From positions 6,572,001 to 6,636,000 of the forward strand of contig NZ_CP061379.1 of NCBI RefSeq assembly GCF_015624505.1: a stretch of 64,000 bases of DNA, read 5' to 3'. Source of the DNA: Bradyrhizobium commune. Its GTDB lineage: Bacteria > Pseudomonadota > Alphaproteobacteria > Rhizobiales > Xanthobacteraceae. The translations under genes and the position numbers were made by a program. How positions within the stretch are numbered: the first letter of the stretch is position 1; the number at the start of each line of letters is the position of its first letter. Under the pieces are notes generated by a model. The model was not told the DNA's origin. It searched no databases and saw only the letters and a program-made list of their open reading frames with translations. This document shows, piece by piece, positions 35,148 to 42,836 of the stretch.

Positions 35148-35431
35148 TGACACGCTGGCACCCAAGTCGCGATCTGATCCGCTTGCTCGAAGCACTGAGC
35201 GAGGAAATCCTCGACACGAGTGACGAGGAGGTGCGGCAGACCTCCGGTCTGCAAGGATGGACAATCGCCAACACCGCCCTCGAGGTCAGAGGGGTGATCA
35301 AGGCTGCGCGTGGGGACGAGAGTGGGAGCCTTGCTCGAAATTGTGATCTGAACGAAGATCCGAGCGAACCCGGAGCAAGGCTGCGGCGGACGCGTGCGGG
35401 TCGCGGCGCGTCGCACGATCAGCGGCACTGA
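35147..35431 (+). CDS. Hypothetical protein coupled to the sigma factor
   Basis: A 94-residue protein (MTRWHPSRDLIRLLEALSEE) whose ATG overlaps the sigma-factor stop (TGATG); a GTG at 35144 is also possible. The first 60 residues are helical and acidic (EEILDTSDEEVRQTSG), the rest arginine-rich. The coupling suggests a function with the sigma factor, for example as an antagonist, but no anti-sigma motif is visible. Confidence 0.6.
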   Translation: MTRWHPSRDLIRLLEALSEEILDTSDEEVRQTSGLQGWTIANTALEVRGVIKAARGDESGSLARNCDLNEDPSEPGARLRRTRAGRGASHDQRH

Positions 35432-35473
35432 ACGATCCCGAGGGCACCTAGTCTTCGGAATTTGCGGCAGCGC

Positions 35474-36403
35474 TCACGCGCCGCCGAATTTCCAGACGGG
35501 GATGCCGAGCTTCTTGGCCTTGTCAGCGAGATTGTCCTGAATGCCCGTGCCTGGGAAGTGCATCACCCCGATCGGCAGCTCGTCGAGCATCGCATCGTTG
35601 CGTTTGAACGGAGCGGCCTTGGCATGCTTTGTCCAGTCGGGCTTAAAGGCGATCTGCGGGACCTTGCGGTTGTCGGCCCACTTGGCGGCGATCAGCTCGG
35701 CGCCCTTGGGAGATCCGCCGTGCAGCAGCACCATGTCCGCATGCTTGGCGTGCACTTGGTCAAGTTTGGCCCAGATCAACCGGTGATCGTTGAAGTCGAG
35801 ACCGCCGGTCAGCGCGACCTTTGGGCCGGGCGGCATGAGCACCTGATTGTCGGCGCGCTTCTTCGCGGCCAGGAAATCGCGGCTATCGATCATCGCGGAG
35901 GTCAGATTGCGGTGGTTGACCCTCGAGCCGTTGCGCGGCCGCCAGGCGGAATGAGTGTGGCGCTCAAACTCGTCGGCAGCCTGATCGCGCATCAGCTCAA
36001 AGGCGTTGCGTCGCTCGATCAGCGTCTGCCCTTCCGCCGTCAGGCGCTCCAGCTCGACGGATTTGATCTCGCTGCCGTCTTGCTCCCGCTGCGACCGCCG
36101 CTGTGCCATCTCGTTGTCGTCGAGCCCGCGCTCGATCCTGTCGACGGCACGATGGAAGACGTTCACAGTCGACCAGAGCAGGTCTTCGAGATCGGGCTCA
36201 AGACGAGTATCGGACAGCGCCACCACAAGGGCATCGAAGATCTCGGCGACGCTGCCGGCGAGGACCCGCGCTTCAGGAAGCCGCCGGGGATCGGGCTCGT
36301 CGTGGAAGGGGCGGTAGCCATAGAGCTGGAGTTCCTGGAGGATTTGGTCGGTCGGGGATGAACTGTGGTGCGGCTCGAAATCGTTGTCGTGGTCGGCGGT
36401 CAT
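35474..36403 (-). CDS. DUF2493 (SLOG superfamily) protein
   Basis: A 309-residue protein. The C-terminal ~130 residues are the DUF2493/YAcAr domain: VALTGGLDFNDHRLIWAKLD, VLLHGGSPKGAELIAAKWAD and VMHFPGTGIQDNLADKAKKL, a Rossmannoid SLOG fold predicted to bind nucleotides or their derivatives. The N-terminal half is helical and acidic. The start at 36403 has GAGGAA about 8 nt upstream. DUF2493 genes are constant companions of ArdC, ParB and strawberry-notch genes on these ICEs. SLOG domains often sense or process nucleotide signals; the role here is not known. Confidence 0.85.
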   Translation of the reverse strand: MTADHDNDFEPHHSSSPTDQILQELQLYGYRPFHDEPDPRRLPEARVLAGSVAEIFDALVVALSDTRLEPDLEDLLWSTVNVFHRAVDRIERGLDDNEMAQRRSQREQDGSEIKSVELERLTAEGQTLIERRNAFELMRDQAADEFERHTHSAWRPRNGSRVNHRNLTSAMIDSRDFLAAKKRADNQVLMPPGPKVALTGGLDFNDHRLIWAKLDQVHAKHADMVLLHGGSPKGAELIAAKWADNRKVPQIAFKPDWTKHAKAAPFKRNDAMLDELPIGVMHFPGTGIQDNLADKAKKLGIPVWKFGGA

Positions 36404-36730
36404 TGCGGCTTTCCTCGTCGGATCGACCGCGCCCATCGCGGCCTTCATGGCGACGAAGGCGGCGGGCGGAACGGACTTGCACCCGCAGCGTGAGCTGTGG
36501 GCCGGAGCCTTGGCGGAGGACCGAAGGGGGCCGACTATTTTGCCTCGCGATGTAAAGGCGGCTCCGCCGCCGACGGAAAATAGTCGGCCCACGAGGTTGC
36601 CGGTCCGGACCGCTTGCCGCCCGATCGCCCTCTCGGAAGGCCGTGGGTACGGACCTCTCCGGCGCCGAGGGGAAGCAGGACCACCGGCCCGCTGGTAACG
36701 CAGCGGCCACGCCACCCCTGCCCGTTCCGG
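36404..36730. other. Noncoding region between the Toprim and DUF2493 genes
   Basis: About 330 nt with no supported gene. Its main feature is the 14-bp perfect inverted repeat at 36528-36590. It probably contains the promoter and leader of the DUF2493 gene. Confidence 0.5.
36528..36590. promoter_or_regulatory. Perfect 14-bp inverted repeat with a 35-nt spacer
   Basis: GGGCCGACTATTTT (36528-36541) and AAAATAGTCGGCCC (36577-36590). The spacer begins GCCTCGCG and contains an additional GGCGG/CCGCC hairpin. A chance origin of a 14-bp perfect repeat in a window of this size is improbable. It may be a regulator site, an attenuator or the end of an upstream transcript. Confidence 0.62.
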
Positions 36731-37798
36731 CTATGCCGCCAGCTCCATAAAGCGGGCGACGTCGTGCGCCGCAATCTGCATACGGCTCGAGGTCCGAAGG
36801 GCGTCAAATCCGAGCAGGCGAAGATCCTCGTTGAAGTCGCCAAGCCGTGGCGAGATCACCATTGGCTCGATCCCGGCCTCCTGCGCCCGATCGATCAAGG
36901 TCGCCATGGCGCTATCACCGGCAGGATCGTCATCGCGGGCGATGTAGAGGCGGCGGAGCGTGTCCGGGAGAAGGATGGCAGAAAGATGCGCTGCCGAGAG
37001 GGCTGCGACCATCGGCATCGTCGGCAGGACGCTGCGGAGCGACAGCATCGTCTCGATGCCCTCGCCGGCCGCCATGACTTCGCCAGCTACGCCAAATCGA
37101 ACGGCGTGACCAAGCAGGTCGCCCATCGCCCGCCTTGGCGTGTCGATCCGCGCCTTGCCGAGCGTCGTCTCGCTGAAGCCTTCGGGGTCAAGCCAGGTGC
37201 GATGCGCGCCGGTCAGATGGCCGAAGCGATCCGTGACGGCGGCGATCATCGCCGGCCAGGTCTCGGTCGGGCTGTGGTCGTCGGGCCGGTAATAGCAGCG
37301 TGGGTGAAAGCGCAGACTTCCGGTTTCGTGCAAAGCCGTAATGCCGCGATTGCGGAGATACGCTTCCACGAGTGTGCCCACGATCGACTGTGATATGCCG
37401 AAGAGCCGCCGCGCTGCCTCTGGCGATCCAAGGGGCGCAGGCGATTTTCTCGACCGGAGGCGACTTGGCTCTGGCTGCAGTTCTGAACTCGGCAGACTCA
37501 GAAAGCGTCGTGCCTCATTGGCGACATCGCGAAAGTCGGTGAGCCCGCAGCTCTCGCGGATCACGTCGAGCAGATCGCCATGTTCGGCCGAGGCGGCATC
37601 TCGCCAATGCCCGGCGGCGCCAGGACCCGATTCCGGTCCGCTGAGTCGAACGAACATCGACCGGCCGGGCGTATTGCGGACGTCGCCCACTGTCCAGTAG
37701 CGGCCCTGGCGCCGCCCGTTGGACAGGTAATGGCGGCAGACCGCTTCGGCGTCACGCGCGAGACGGCGGGCCAGTTCGGAGGCATTGGCGCGGGCCAT
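36731..37798 (-). CDS. Toprim-domain protein with N-terminal DUF7146 (plasmid primase-like)
   Basis: A 355-residue protein. The N-terminal half (HYLSNGRRQGRYWTVGDVRN, then HWRDAASAEHGDLLDVIRES) is the DUF7146 region with CHC2-like zinc-binding remnants missing; the C-terminal Toprim domain shows GVAGEVMAAGEGIETMLSL (catalytic Glu) and RLYIARDDDPAGDSAM (DxD). Such proteins are predicted primases of conjugative elements, laying primers on the transferred strand. It begins one base inside the upstream gene's stop (TGATG), so it is translated with the strawberry-notch gene. Confidence 0.85.
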   Translation of the reverse strand: MARANASELARRLARDAEAVCRHYLSNGRRQGRYWTVGDVRNTPGRSMFVRLSGPESGPGAAGHWRDAASAEHGDLLDVIRESCGLTDFRDVANEARRFLSLPSSELQPEPSRLRSRKSPAPLGSPEAARRLFGISQSIVGTLVEAYLRNRGITALHETGSLRFHPRCYYRPDDHSPTETWPAMIAAVTDRFGHLTGAHRTWLDPEGFSETTLGKARIDTPRRAMGDLLGHAVRFGVAGEVMAAGEGIETMLSLRSVLPTMPMVAALSAAHLSAILLPDTLRRLYIARDDDPAGDSAMATLIDRAQEAGIEPMVISPRLGDFNEDLRLLGFDALRTSSRMQIAAHDVARFMELAA

Positions 37799-40700
37799 CA
37801 GGCGACCCCCCGCTCGCCGATGCGCGCGATCGGATAGTGGTCGAGCACCTTTGCCAAGACGGTGACGCCGGTCGCATCTGATGGCACGAACATGCGTAGC
37901 TTCCACGAGATGATCTCGCTGAAGAGGCCGTAAGCGCGCAGCCGGTCACGCATCGCATCGGTGAAGCCGGACAGCTCGATGCGATGGGTGCCCATCACGC
38001 GGACACGACGGAGCTGCAGGTCCTCGGCGAGGTCGAGCACGGCGCGCCCCTCCATCAGCGCCGAGAAAGCTTCGTGTGGGCTCAAGCTGCCAGTGCCGGT
38101 CGCGCAAGCGTTCGCCGCCCAGGCTGGCGAGACCCTGCGACCGATGATGCGCTCACCCTCGTCGGTCTGGAGCCGATAGACGCGGGTCGACTCGTTCGGC
38201 AGTCGCTTCCAAATCGGCAACAGCAAGCCTGCGACGATGTGGAGAGTGCTATCTGCAAACTCGGGTACCTCGACGACTTCGCCGTTCCATGCCGCGGCGA
38301 ACCTCGCACGATCCGCAGGCAGCCAGTGGCTTTCGACCATCATTTTCATTGAAGCGTGATGGTGCTCCATGGGGCGGATCAGCCGCACGCGGCGTTCGAT
38401 CTCGCCGTCATCGAGCATGAGGCTCGGCGCAGGAATCTGCACCGCGGCGCGCCCTGAGCGCTCGTTGAGCAGTAGCACCACCCGAGCATCGGCAAGATGA
38501 TCAAGCGCGTGATTCAGCGTCATGGGGCGATTGCGCCGGCGCTCGGTGATGGTGAGCAGCCGGGTTTCCGCGCCGGTTGCAGGGTGCGTATAGATCGTGC
38601 GCCGGTCGGTGACGACAAAGCTCTCGGCCTGCAATGTCTCCAGGCCGGTGTCGTAGACGCCGCTGGCGATCGCGCCCTCGACCTTGGCGTTCAGCAACTG
38701 CTCGAAGGCTGTGAACAGCAAACTTTGCAGGTCGATGGTGAGCGCGAGCAGGCGGTTCAGGAACGTGGTGATCGGGGGCAGCTCGTCCTTGAGGCCGTTC
38801 ACGTCCACGAGCTTCAGGCCCGTGGCGTCCTCGAAGATCTGGAGCGAGCAGCCTTCGACCTTGCCTCGCACGAGCAGCAGATAGAGCTGGCGCAGCGCAT
38901 CTCGGGCGTAATGGCTCTCAAGATTGTCCTCGGGCCGGAACAGGCCCTGGCCGCCGGTCTGGCGCTGGCCGCGCGTGATGGCACCCAGCGTGTCGAGCCG
39001 GCGGGCAATGGTCGAGAGGAAGCGCTTTTCCGCCTTCACGTCGGTGGCGATGGGCCGGAACAGAGGCGGCTGCGCCTGGTTGGTGCGGTTCGTTCGACCG
39101 AGACCCTGGATCGCGGCGTCAGCCTTCCAGCCCGGCTCGAGCAAATAGTGGACGCGAAGCCGGCGATTCCGCGCCGAGAGTTCGGCGTGGTAGCTGCGGC
39201 CCGTGCCGCCCGCCTCCGAGAAGACAAGCACGCGTTTGAAGTCATCCATGAAGGCGGCGGTTTCTGCGAGATTGGCGGAGGCGGCACGGTTCTCAACGGC
39301 AAGGCGGTCACCCTTGCGCACCACACGTCGCGAACGTCCGGTCACTTCCGCCACGAGCTCCGTGCCGAAACGCTGTACGATCTGGTCGAGCGCGCCAGGA
39401 ACCGGCGGAAGCGAAGCGAGCCGCTCGATCAGCTCATTGCGACGGGCGACGGCCTCGCGGCTCTCGACCGGCTGGCCGTCGCGGAACACGGGCCGGGACG
39501 CGAGATTGCCCTCGCCGTCGGTGAAGGGCTCATAGAGCTGCACCGGGAAGGAATGGGCGAGGTAATCCAGCACGTATTCGCGCGGCGTGATGTCCACGCG
39601 CACATCGTTCCATTCCTCAGGTGGGATTTCGGCGAGCCGCCGCTCCATCAGCGCCTCGCCGGTCGACACGATCTGGATGACGGCGGCATGGCCCTCGGCC
39701 AGATCCCGCTCGATCGAGCGGACCAGGGTCGGCGTCTTCATGCTGGTGAGCAGATGGCCGAAGAAGCGCTGCTTGGCGGACTCGAAGGCTGAGCGCGCGG
39801 CTGACTTCGCCTGGCGGTTGAGCGTGCCGGTCTCGCCGGTGATGTTGGAGGCCTGCATCGCCGCCTCGAGGTGATTGTGGATGACGCTGAAGGCACCGGC
39901 GTAGGCGTCGTAGATGCGCCGCTGCTCGTCGGTGAGCTGATGTTCGACCAGTTCGTATTCGACGCCGTCGTAGGAAAGTGAGCGGGCGGTGTAGAGGCCG
40001 AGCGAGCGAAGGTCGCGGGAGAGCACCTCCATCGCCGCGACGCCGCCATCCTCGATGGCCTCCACGAACTCGGCGCGGGTGGCGAATGGAAAATCCTCGC
40101 CGCCCCAAAGCCCGAGTCGCTGGGCGTAGGCGAGATTGTGGACCGTGATGGCGCCGGTCGCCGAGACGTAAACGATGCGGGCATCGGGCAGCGCATGCTG
40201 AAGGCGCAAGCCCGCGCGCCCCTGCTGCGAGGGCGCGACATCGCCGCGCTCGCCCTTGCCGCCACCGGCATTCTGCATGGCATGGCTCTCGTCGAAAATG
40301 ATAACGCCGTCGAAGTCGGAGCCCAACCATTGAACAATCTGCCGGACGCGCGAAAGCTTCTCGCCGCGGTCGTCGGACCGCAGCGTAGCGTAGGTTAAAA
40401 ATAGGACGCCTTCGGCCAAGCGGATGTCGCGCCCTTGAGGGAAGCGCGAGAGCGGCGTGACCAGCAGGCGCTCCATGCCGAGCGCCGACCAGTCGCGCTG
40501 CGCGTCCTCGAGCAGCTTGTCGGATTTCGAGATCCAGACCGCCTTGCGCCGGCCCTGCAGCCAATTGTCGAGAATGATGCCGGCGGACTGGCGACCCTTG
40601 CCGGCGCCGGTGCCGTCGCCGAGCATGAAGCCTCGGCGGAAACGGACGGCGTTCGGTGCGCCGTCGCGGGCGGCCATGACGAGGTCGAAGGTCTCGTCAA

Positions 40701-42129
40701 CCGTCCAGGCGCCGGCGAGATAGTTACCATGCGCCTCGCCGGCGTAGATCACGGTCTCAAGCTGGGCGTCGGACAGGATGCCGCCGCTGACGAGGTTGGC
40801 CGGCAGCCGGGGCCTGTGACCCGGCTTCGGTGGCACGACCGAGGCCATCGCGGCCGACTGCACCAGCTTGGTCGGATGCGCCTGCGCGCGGGGGATCCGG
40901 ATCGATTGCAGCCGGTATTCCTCGTAGATGGCGTCGCTGAGGCGCGCGGCCTCGGGCGGCGTCCAATCGATCGTCTCATAGACGAGGTCAACCGCTTCGG
41001 GGGCGGATACCGACGGCTTGGCCGACTGTGCGGCGGGCCGTGCGAGATAGCCGCGCACCGTGCGAGGGGCCCGTGATGCTGACATCGGAAGCGCGCCGGT
41101 AGGTGCGACGTTCAGGCGAGGTGGAACATGTTCGCCGATCCAGTGGAGCAGCGTCGCGACGTCGGGCGCGATTCCCGGCGATTGTGGGAACGCGTGCGGA
41201 TCATCGGCCGGCACTTTGTCGATGACGGTGAGGCGCGTCTCGATCGTGGTGCCGTGCTTGGCAAAGACCGCACCGGCGATCGCCGCGGTGAACACTAGGC
41301 GGCCACGTTCCTGCAATCGGGCGAAGGCGTCTCGCCAGGCTGAGGCTTCGGGTGAGAAGTTTGCGCCGGTGATCGCGACCAGCCGGCCACCATCGGCAAG
41401 ACGCGCCAGCGCCGAGGCGATGTGACGGTACGCAGTGTCGGCCATGCGGCCGGAGACGTTCGCCGTCGCAGAAAATGGCGGGTTCATCAGCACGACGCTC
41501 GGGACGACGGCGGGATCGAGGTGATCGTCGATTTGGGCCGCGTCGAGGCGCGTGACGGAAATGGCCGGAAAGAGGGGCGAGAGCAACCTGGCCCGGGTCT
41601 CGGCCAGTTCGTTCAGCACGAGCCCGCTGCCAGCAATCTCGGCGAGGATGGCGAGCAGCCCGGTGCCTGCGGACGGCTCCAGCACGCGATCCGTCGCCGA
41701 GATGGCGGCCGCGGTCAGCGCGGCCAGGCCGAGCGGGATCGGCGTCGAGAATTGCTGGAAAGCCTCGCTCTCGGCAGAGCGGCGCGTGTGGGTGGGCAGA
41801 AGTCCCGCGATCTTGTCCAAAGCGCAAAGTCGTGAAGCCGCAGGGTAGGCTTTGCGAAAAAGCGCCTTTCCGTATTTGCGCAGGAACAGGACAGTGGCGA
41901 CCTCACAGGCGTCATAGGCCGTCTTCCAATCCCAGGCGCCTGTCGAATCGGATGCGCCGCAGGCCAATTCCATCGCGGCGCGCAGGGTTGCGGCGTCGAT
42001 GCGTCGGCCACGCTCAAGATGTGGGACAAGCTGCTCGGCGGTAGCGATGACGACGCTGACGCCCTCGGGAGCGCGCGCAGGCGAGATCACGGCGGCCTCG
42101 TCGGCCGCAATCGAGAAAAGGTCGTTCAT
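37798..42129 (-). CDS. Strawberry-notch-type helicase with N-terminal methyltransferase
   Basis: A 1443-residue fusion. An N6-adenine-type methyltransferase core comes first (RVLEPSAGTGLLAILAEIAG and the catalytic VLMNPPFS near residue 217). The SF2 motor follows: MLGDGTGAGKGRQSAGIILD (Walker A, about 500-520), IIFDESHAMQNAGGG (motif II, about 610), and the strawberry-notch C-terminal helicase domain with GLGRTNRTNQAQPP near 1015. Proteins of this design are common on alphaproteobacterial ICEs and phages and are thought to protect or remodel incoming DNA. It heads an operon with the Toprim gene; its leader resembles those of parB and ardC. GAGG is the only weak ribosome-binding site. Confidence 0.9.
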   Translation of the reverse strand: MNDLFSIAADEAAVISPARAPEGVSVVIATAEQLVPHLERGRRIDAATLRAAMELACGASDSTGAWDWKTAYDACEVATVLFLRKYGKALFRKAYPAASRLCALDKIAGLLPTHTRRSAESEAFQQFSTPIPLGLAALTAAAISATDRVLEPSAGTGLLAILAEIAGSGLVLNELAETRARLLSPLFPAISVTRLDAAQIDDHLDPAVVPSVVLMNPPFSATANVSGRMADTAYRHIASALARLADGGRLVAITGANFSPEASAWRDAFARLQERGRLVFTAAIAGAVFAKHGTTIETRLTVIDKVPADDPHAFPQSPGIAPDVATLLHWIGEHVPPRLNVAPTGALPMSASRAPRTVRGYLARPAAQSAKPSVSAPEAVDLVYETIDWTPPEAARLSDAIYEEYRLQSIRIPRAQAHPTKLVQSAAMASVVPPKPGHRPRLPANLVSGGILSDAQLETVIYAGEAHGNYLAGAWTVDETFDLVMAARDGAPNAVRFRRGFMLGDGTGAGKGRQSAGIILDNWLQGRRKAVWISKSDKLLEDAQRDWSALGMERLLVTPLSRFPQGRDIRLAEGVLFLTYATLRSDDRGEKLSRVRQIVQWLGSDFDGVIIFDESHAMQNAGGGKGERGDVAPSQQGRAGLRLQHALPDARIVYVSATGAITVHNLAYAQRLGLWGGEDFPFATRAEFVEAIEDGGVAAMEVLSRDLRSLGLYTARSLSYDGVEYELVEHQLTDEQRRIYDAYAGAFSVIHNHLEAAMQASNITGETGTLNRQAKSAARSAFESAKQRFFGHLLTSMKTPTLVRSIERDLAEGHAAVIQIVSTGEALMERRLAEIPPEEWNDVRVDITPREYVLDYLAHSFPVQLYEPFTDGEGNLASRPVFRDGQPVESREAVARRNELIERLASLPPVPGALDQIVQRFGTELVAEVTGRSRRVVRKGDRLAVENRAASANLAETAAFMDDFKRVLVFSEAGGTGRSYHAELSARNRRLRVHYLLEPGWKADAAIQGLGRTNRTNQAQPPLFRPIATDVKAEKRFLSTIARRLDTLGAITRGQRQTGGQGLFRPEDNLESHYARDALRQLYLLLVRGKVEGCSLQIFEDATGLKLVDVNGLKDELPPITTFLNRLLALTIDLQSLLFTAFEQLLNAKVEGAIASGVYDTGLETLQAESFVVTDRRTIYTHPATGAETRLLTITERRRNRPMTLNHALDHLADARVVLLLNERSGRAAVQIPAPSLMLDDGEIERRVRLIRPMEHHHASMKMMVESHWLPADRARFAAAWNGEVVEVPEFADSTLHIVAGLLLPIWKRLPNESTRVYRLQTDEGERIIGRRVSPAWAANACATGTGSLSPHEAFSALMEGRAVLDLAEDLQLRRVRVMGTHRIELSGFTDAMRDRLRAYGLFSEIISWKLRMFVPSDATGVTVLAKVLDHYPIARIGERGVA

Positions 42130-42457
42130 GAAGGGAAGCCTCAAGGAGAGCAGGAACGAGCGAGCCGGCCGGCGCTCTCTCTCGGACCGCATCGGCTCAA
42201 ACCCGTCCCGGCCCGCCTCTCACTCTGCGCCCGGCGCCTTGAACCGCTATCGCCGGGACATTACGTACGCTGTGTCAGAGTCGCTGCGCGCTTGCGCGGC
42301 AAGAACCGCTTATGGCGCGAGCCTCAAGAGCTGAATGGCCTGGTCAACAGGCCGCCGCTGACCTGCCTCCGCGCTTTTGCGCGGGGCGGGTCTCGGCATG
42401 CGGTTCACGAGCCCCGACAAGACCATCGAACCGCATCGCACAATGAAGGAGGGTTTG
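42130..42457. other. Divergent intergenic region with leader element copy 1
   Basis: About 330 nt between the strawberry-notch gene and a divergent small gene. The part from 42170 to 42226 is a member of the repeated leader family. The plus-strand half should contain the promoter of the small gene; its ribosome-binding site AAGGAGG is at 42447-42453. Confidence 0.55.
42170..42226 (-). promoter_or_regulatory. Shared leader element, copy 1 (strawberry-notch gene)
   Basis: On the coding strand: AGAGTGAGAG, then GGGACGGGTTTGAG, then GAGAGAGAG, the same blocks in the same order as before parB and ardC. Here the CCCGTC partner of GACGGG is absent and the element is further (about 40 nt) from the start codon. 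Confidence 0.5.
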
Positions 42458-42796
42458 ATGGCTCAAATCTTGAAATTTCCTGCCAAGAAGATCGAACCGG
42501 TCACCGTTCGCAACGGCAGCAAGCACCGTATCAGCGTCGAGGTGCTCGATGATGTTCGGCCGCGACGCATCCGGTGGAGGGTTCAGTTCGAGATCCAGGA
42601 AGCAGCAGGGTTTGCTGCTTTGAAAGGCTTTACCGATAGCGCCGTAGCCTATGGCTATCGACATCGCTTCCAGGTGAGCAGCACGCGGGCGGTACAGCGG
42701 TTCGTGGCGGAAACGTCCAGCCTCGTCGCCGCCGGCAAGATCGCGATCTGGATCGACGGCCTGCAGGTGCAGCCTCGGGTGGTTCGCAGCGCATAA
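42458..42796 (+). CDS. Hypothetical small protein
   Basis: A 112-residue basic protein (MAQILKFPAKKIEPVTVRNG) with a strong AAGGAGG site 4-5 nt upstream of its ATG. No known domain: the middle (RWRVQFEIQEAAGFAALKGF) and end (IAIWIDGLQVQPRVVRS) suggest mixed alpha/beta. It converges on parB with 40 nt between stops. Function unknown. Confidence 0.65.
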   Translation: MAQILKFPAKKIEPVTVRNGSKHRISVEVLDDVRPRRIRWRVQFEIQEAAGFAALKGFTDSAVAYGYRHRFQVSSTRAVQRFVAETSSLVAAGKIAIWIDGLQVQPRVVRSA

Positions 42797-42836
42797 AAAC
42801 TGGCTGGGGCGAGCATCGTCGCCCCAGCCAGTGTTC

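Noticed and set aside
38497..39792. 431-codon plus-strand frame
   Set aside because: Antisense of the strawberry-notch helicase gene; no domain and no ribosome-binding site.
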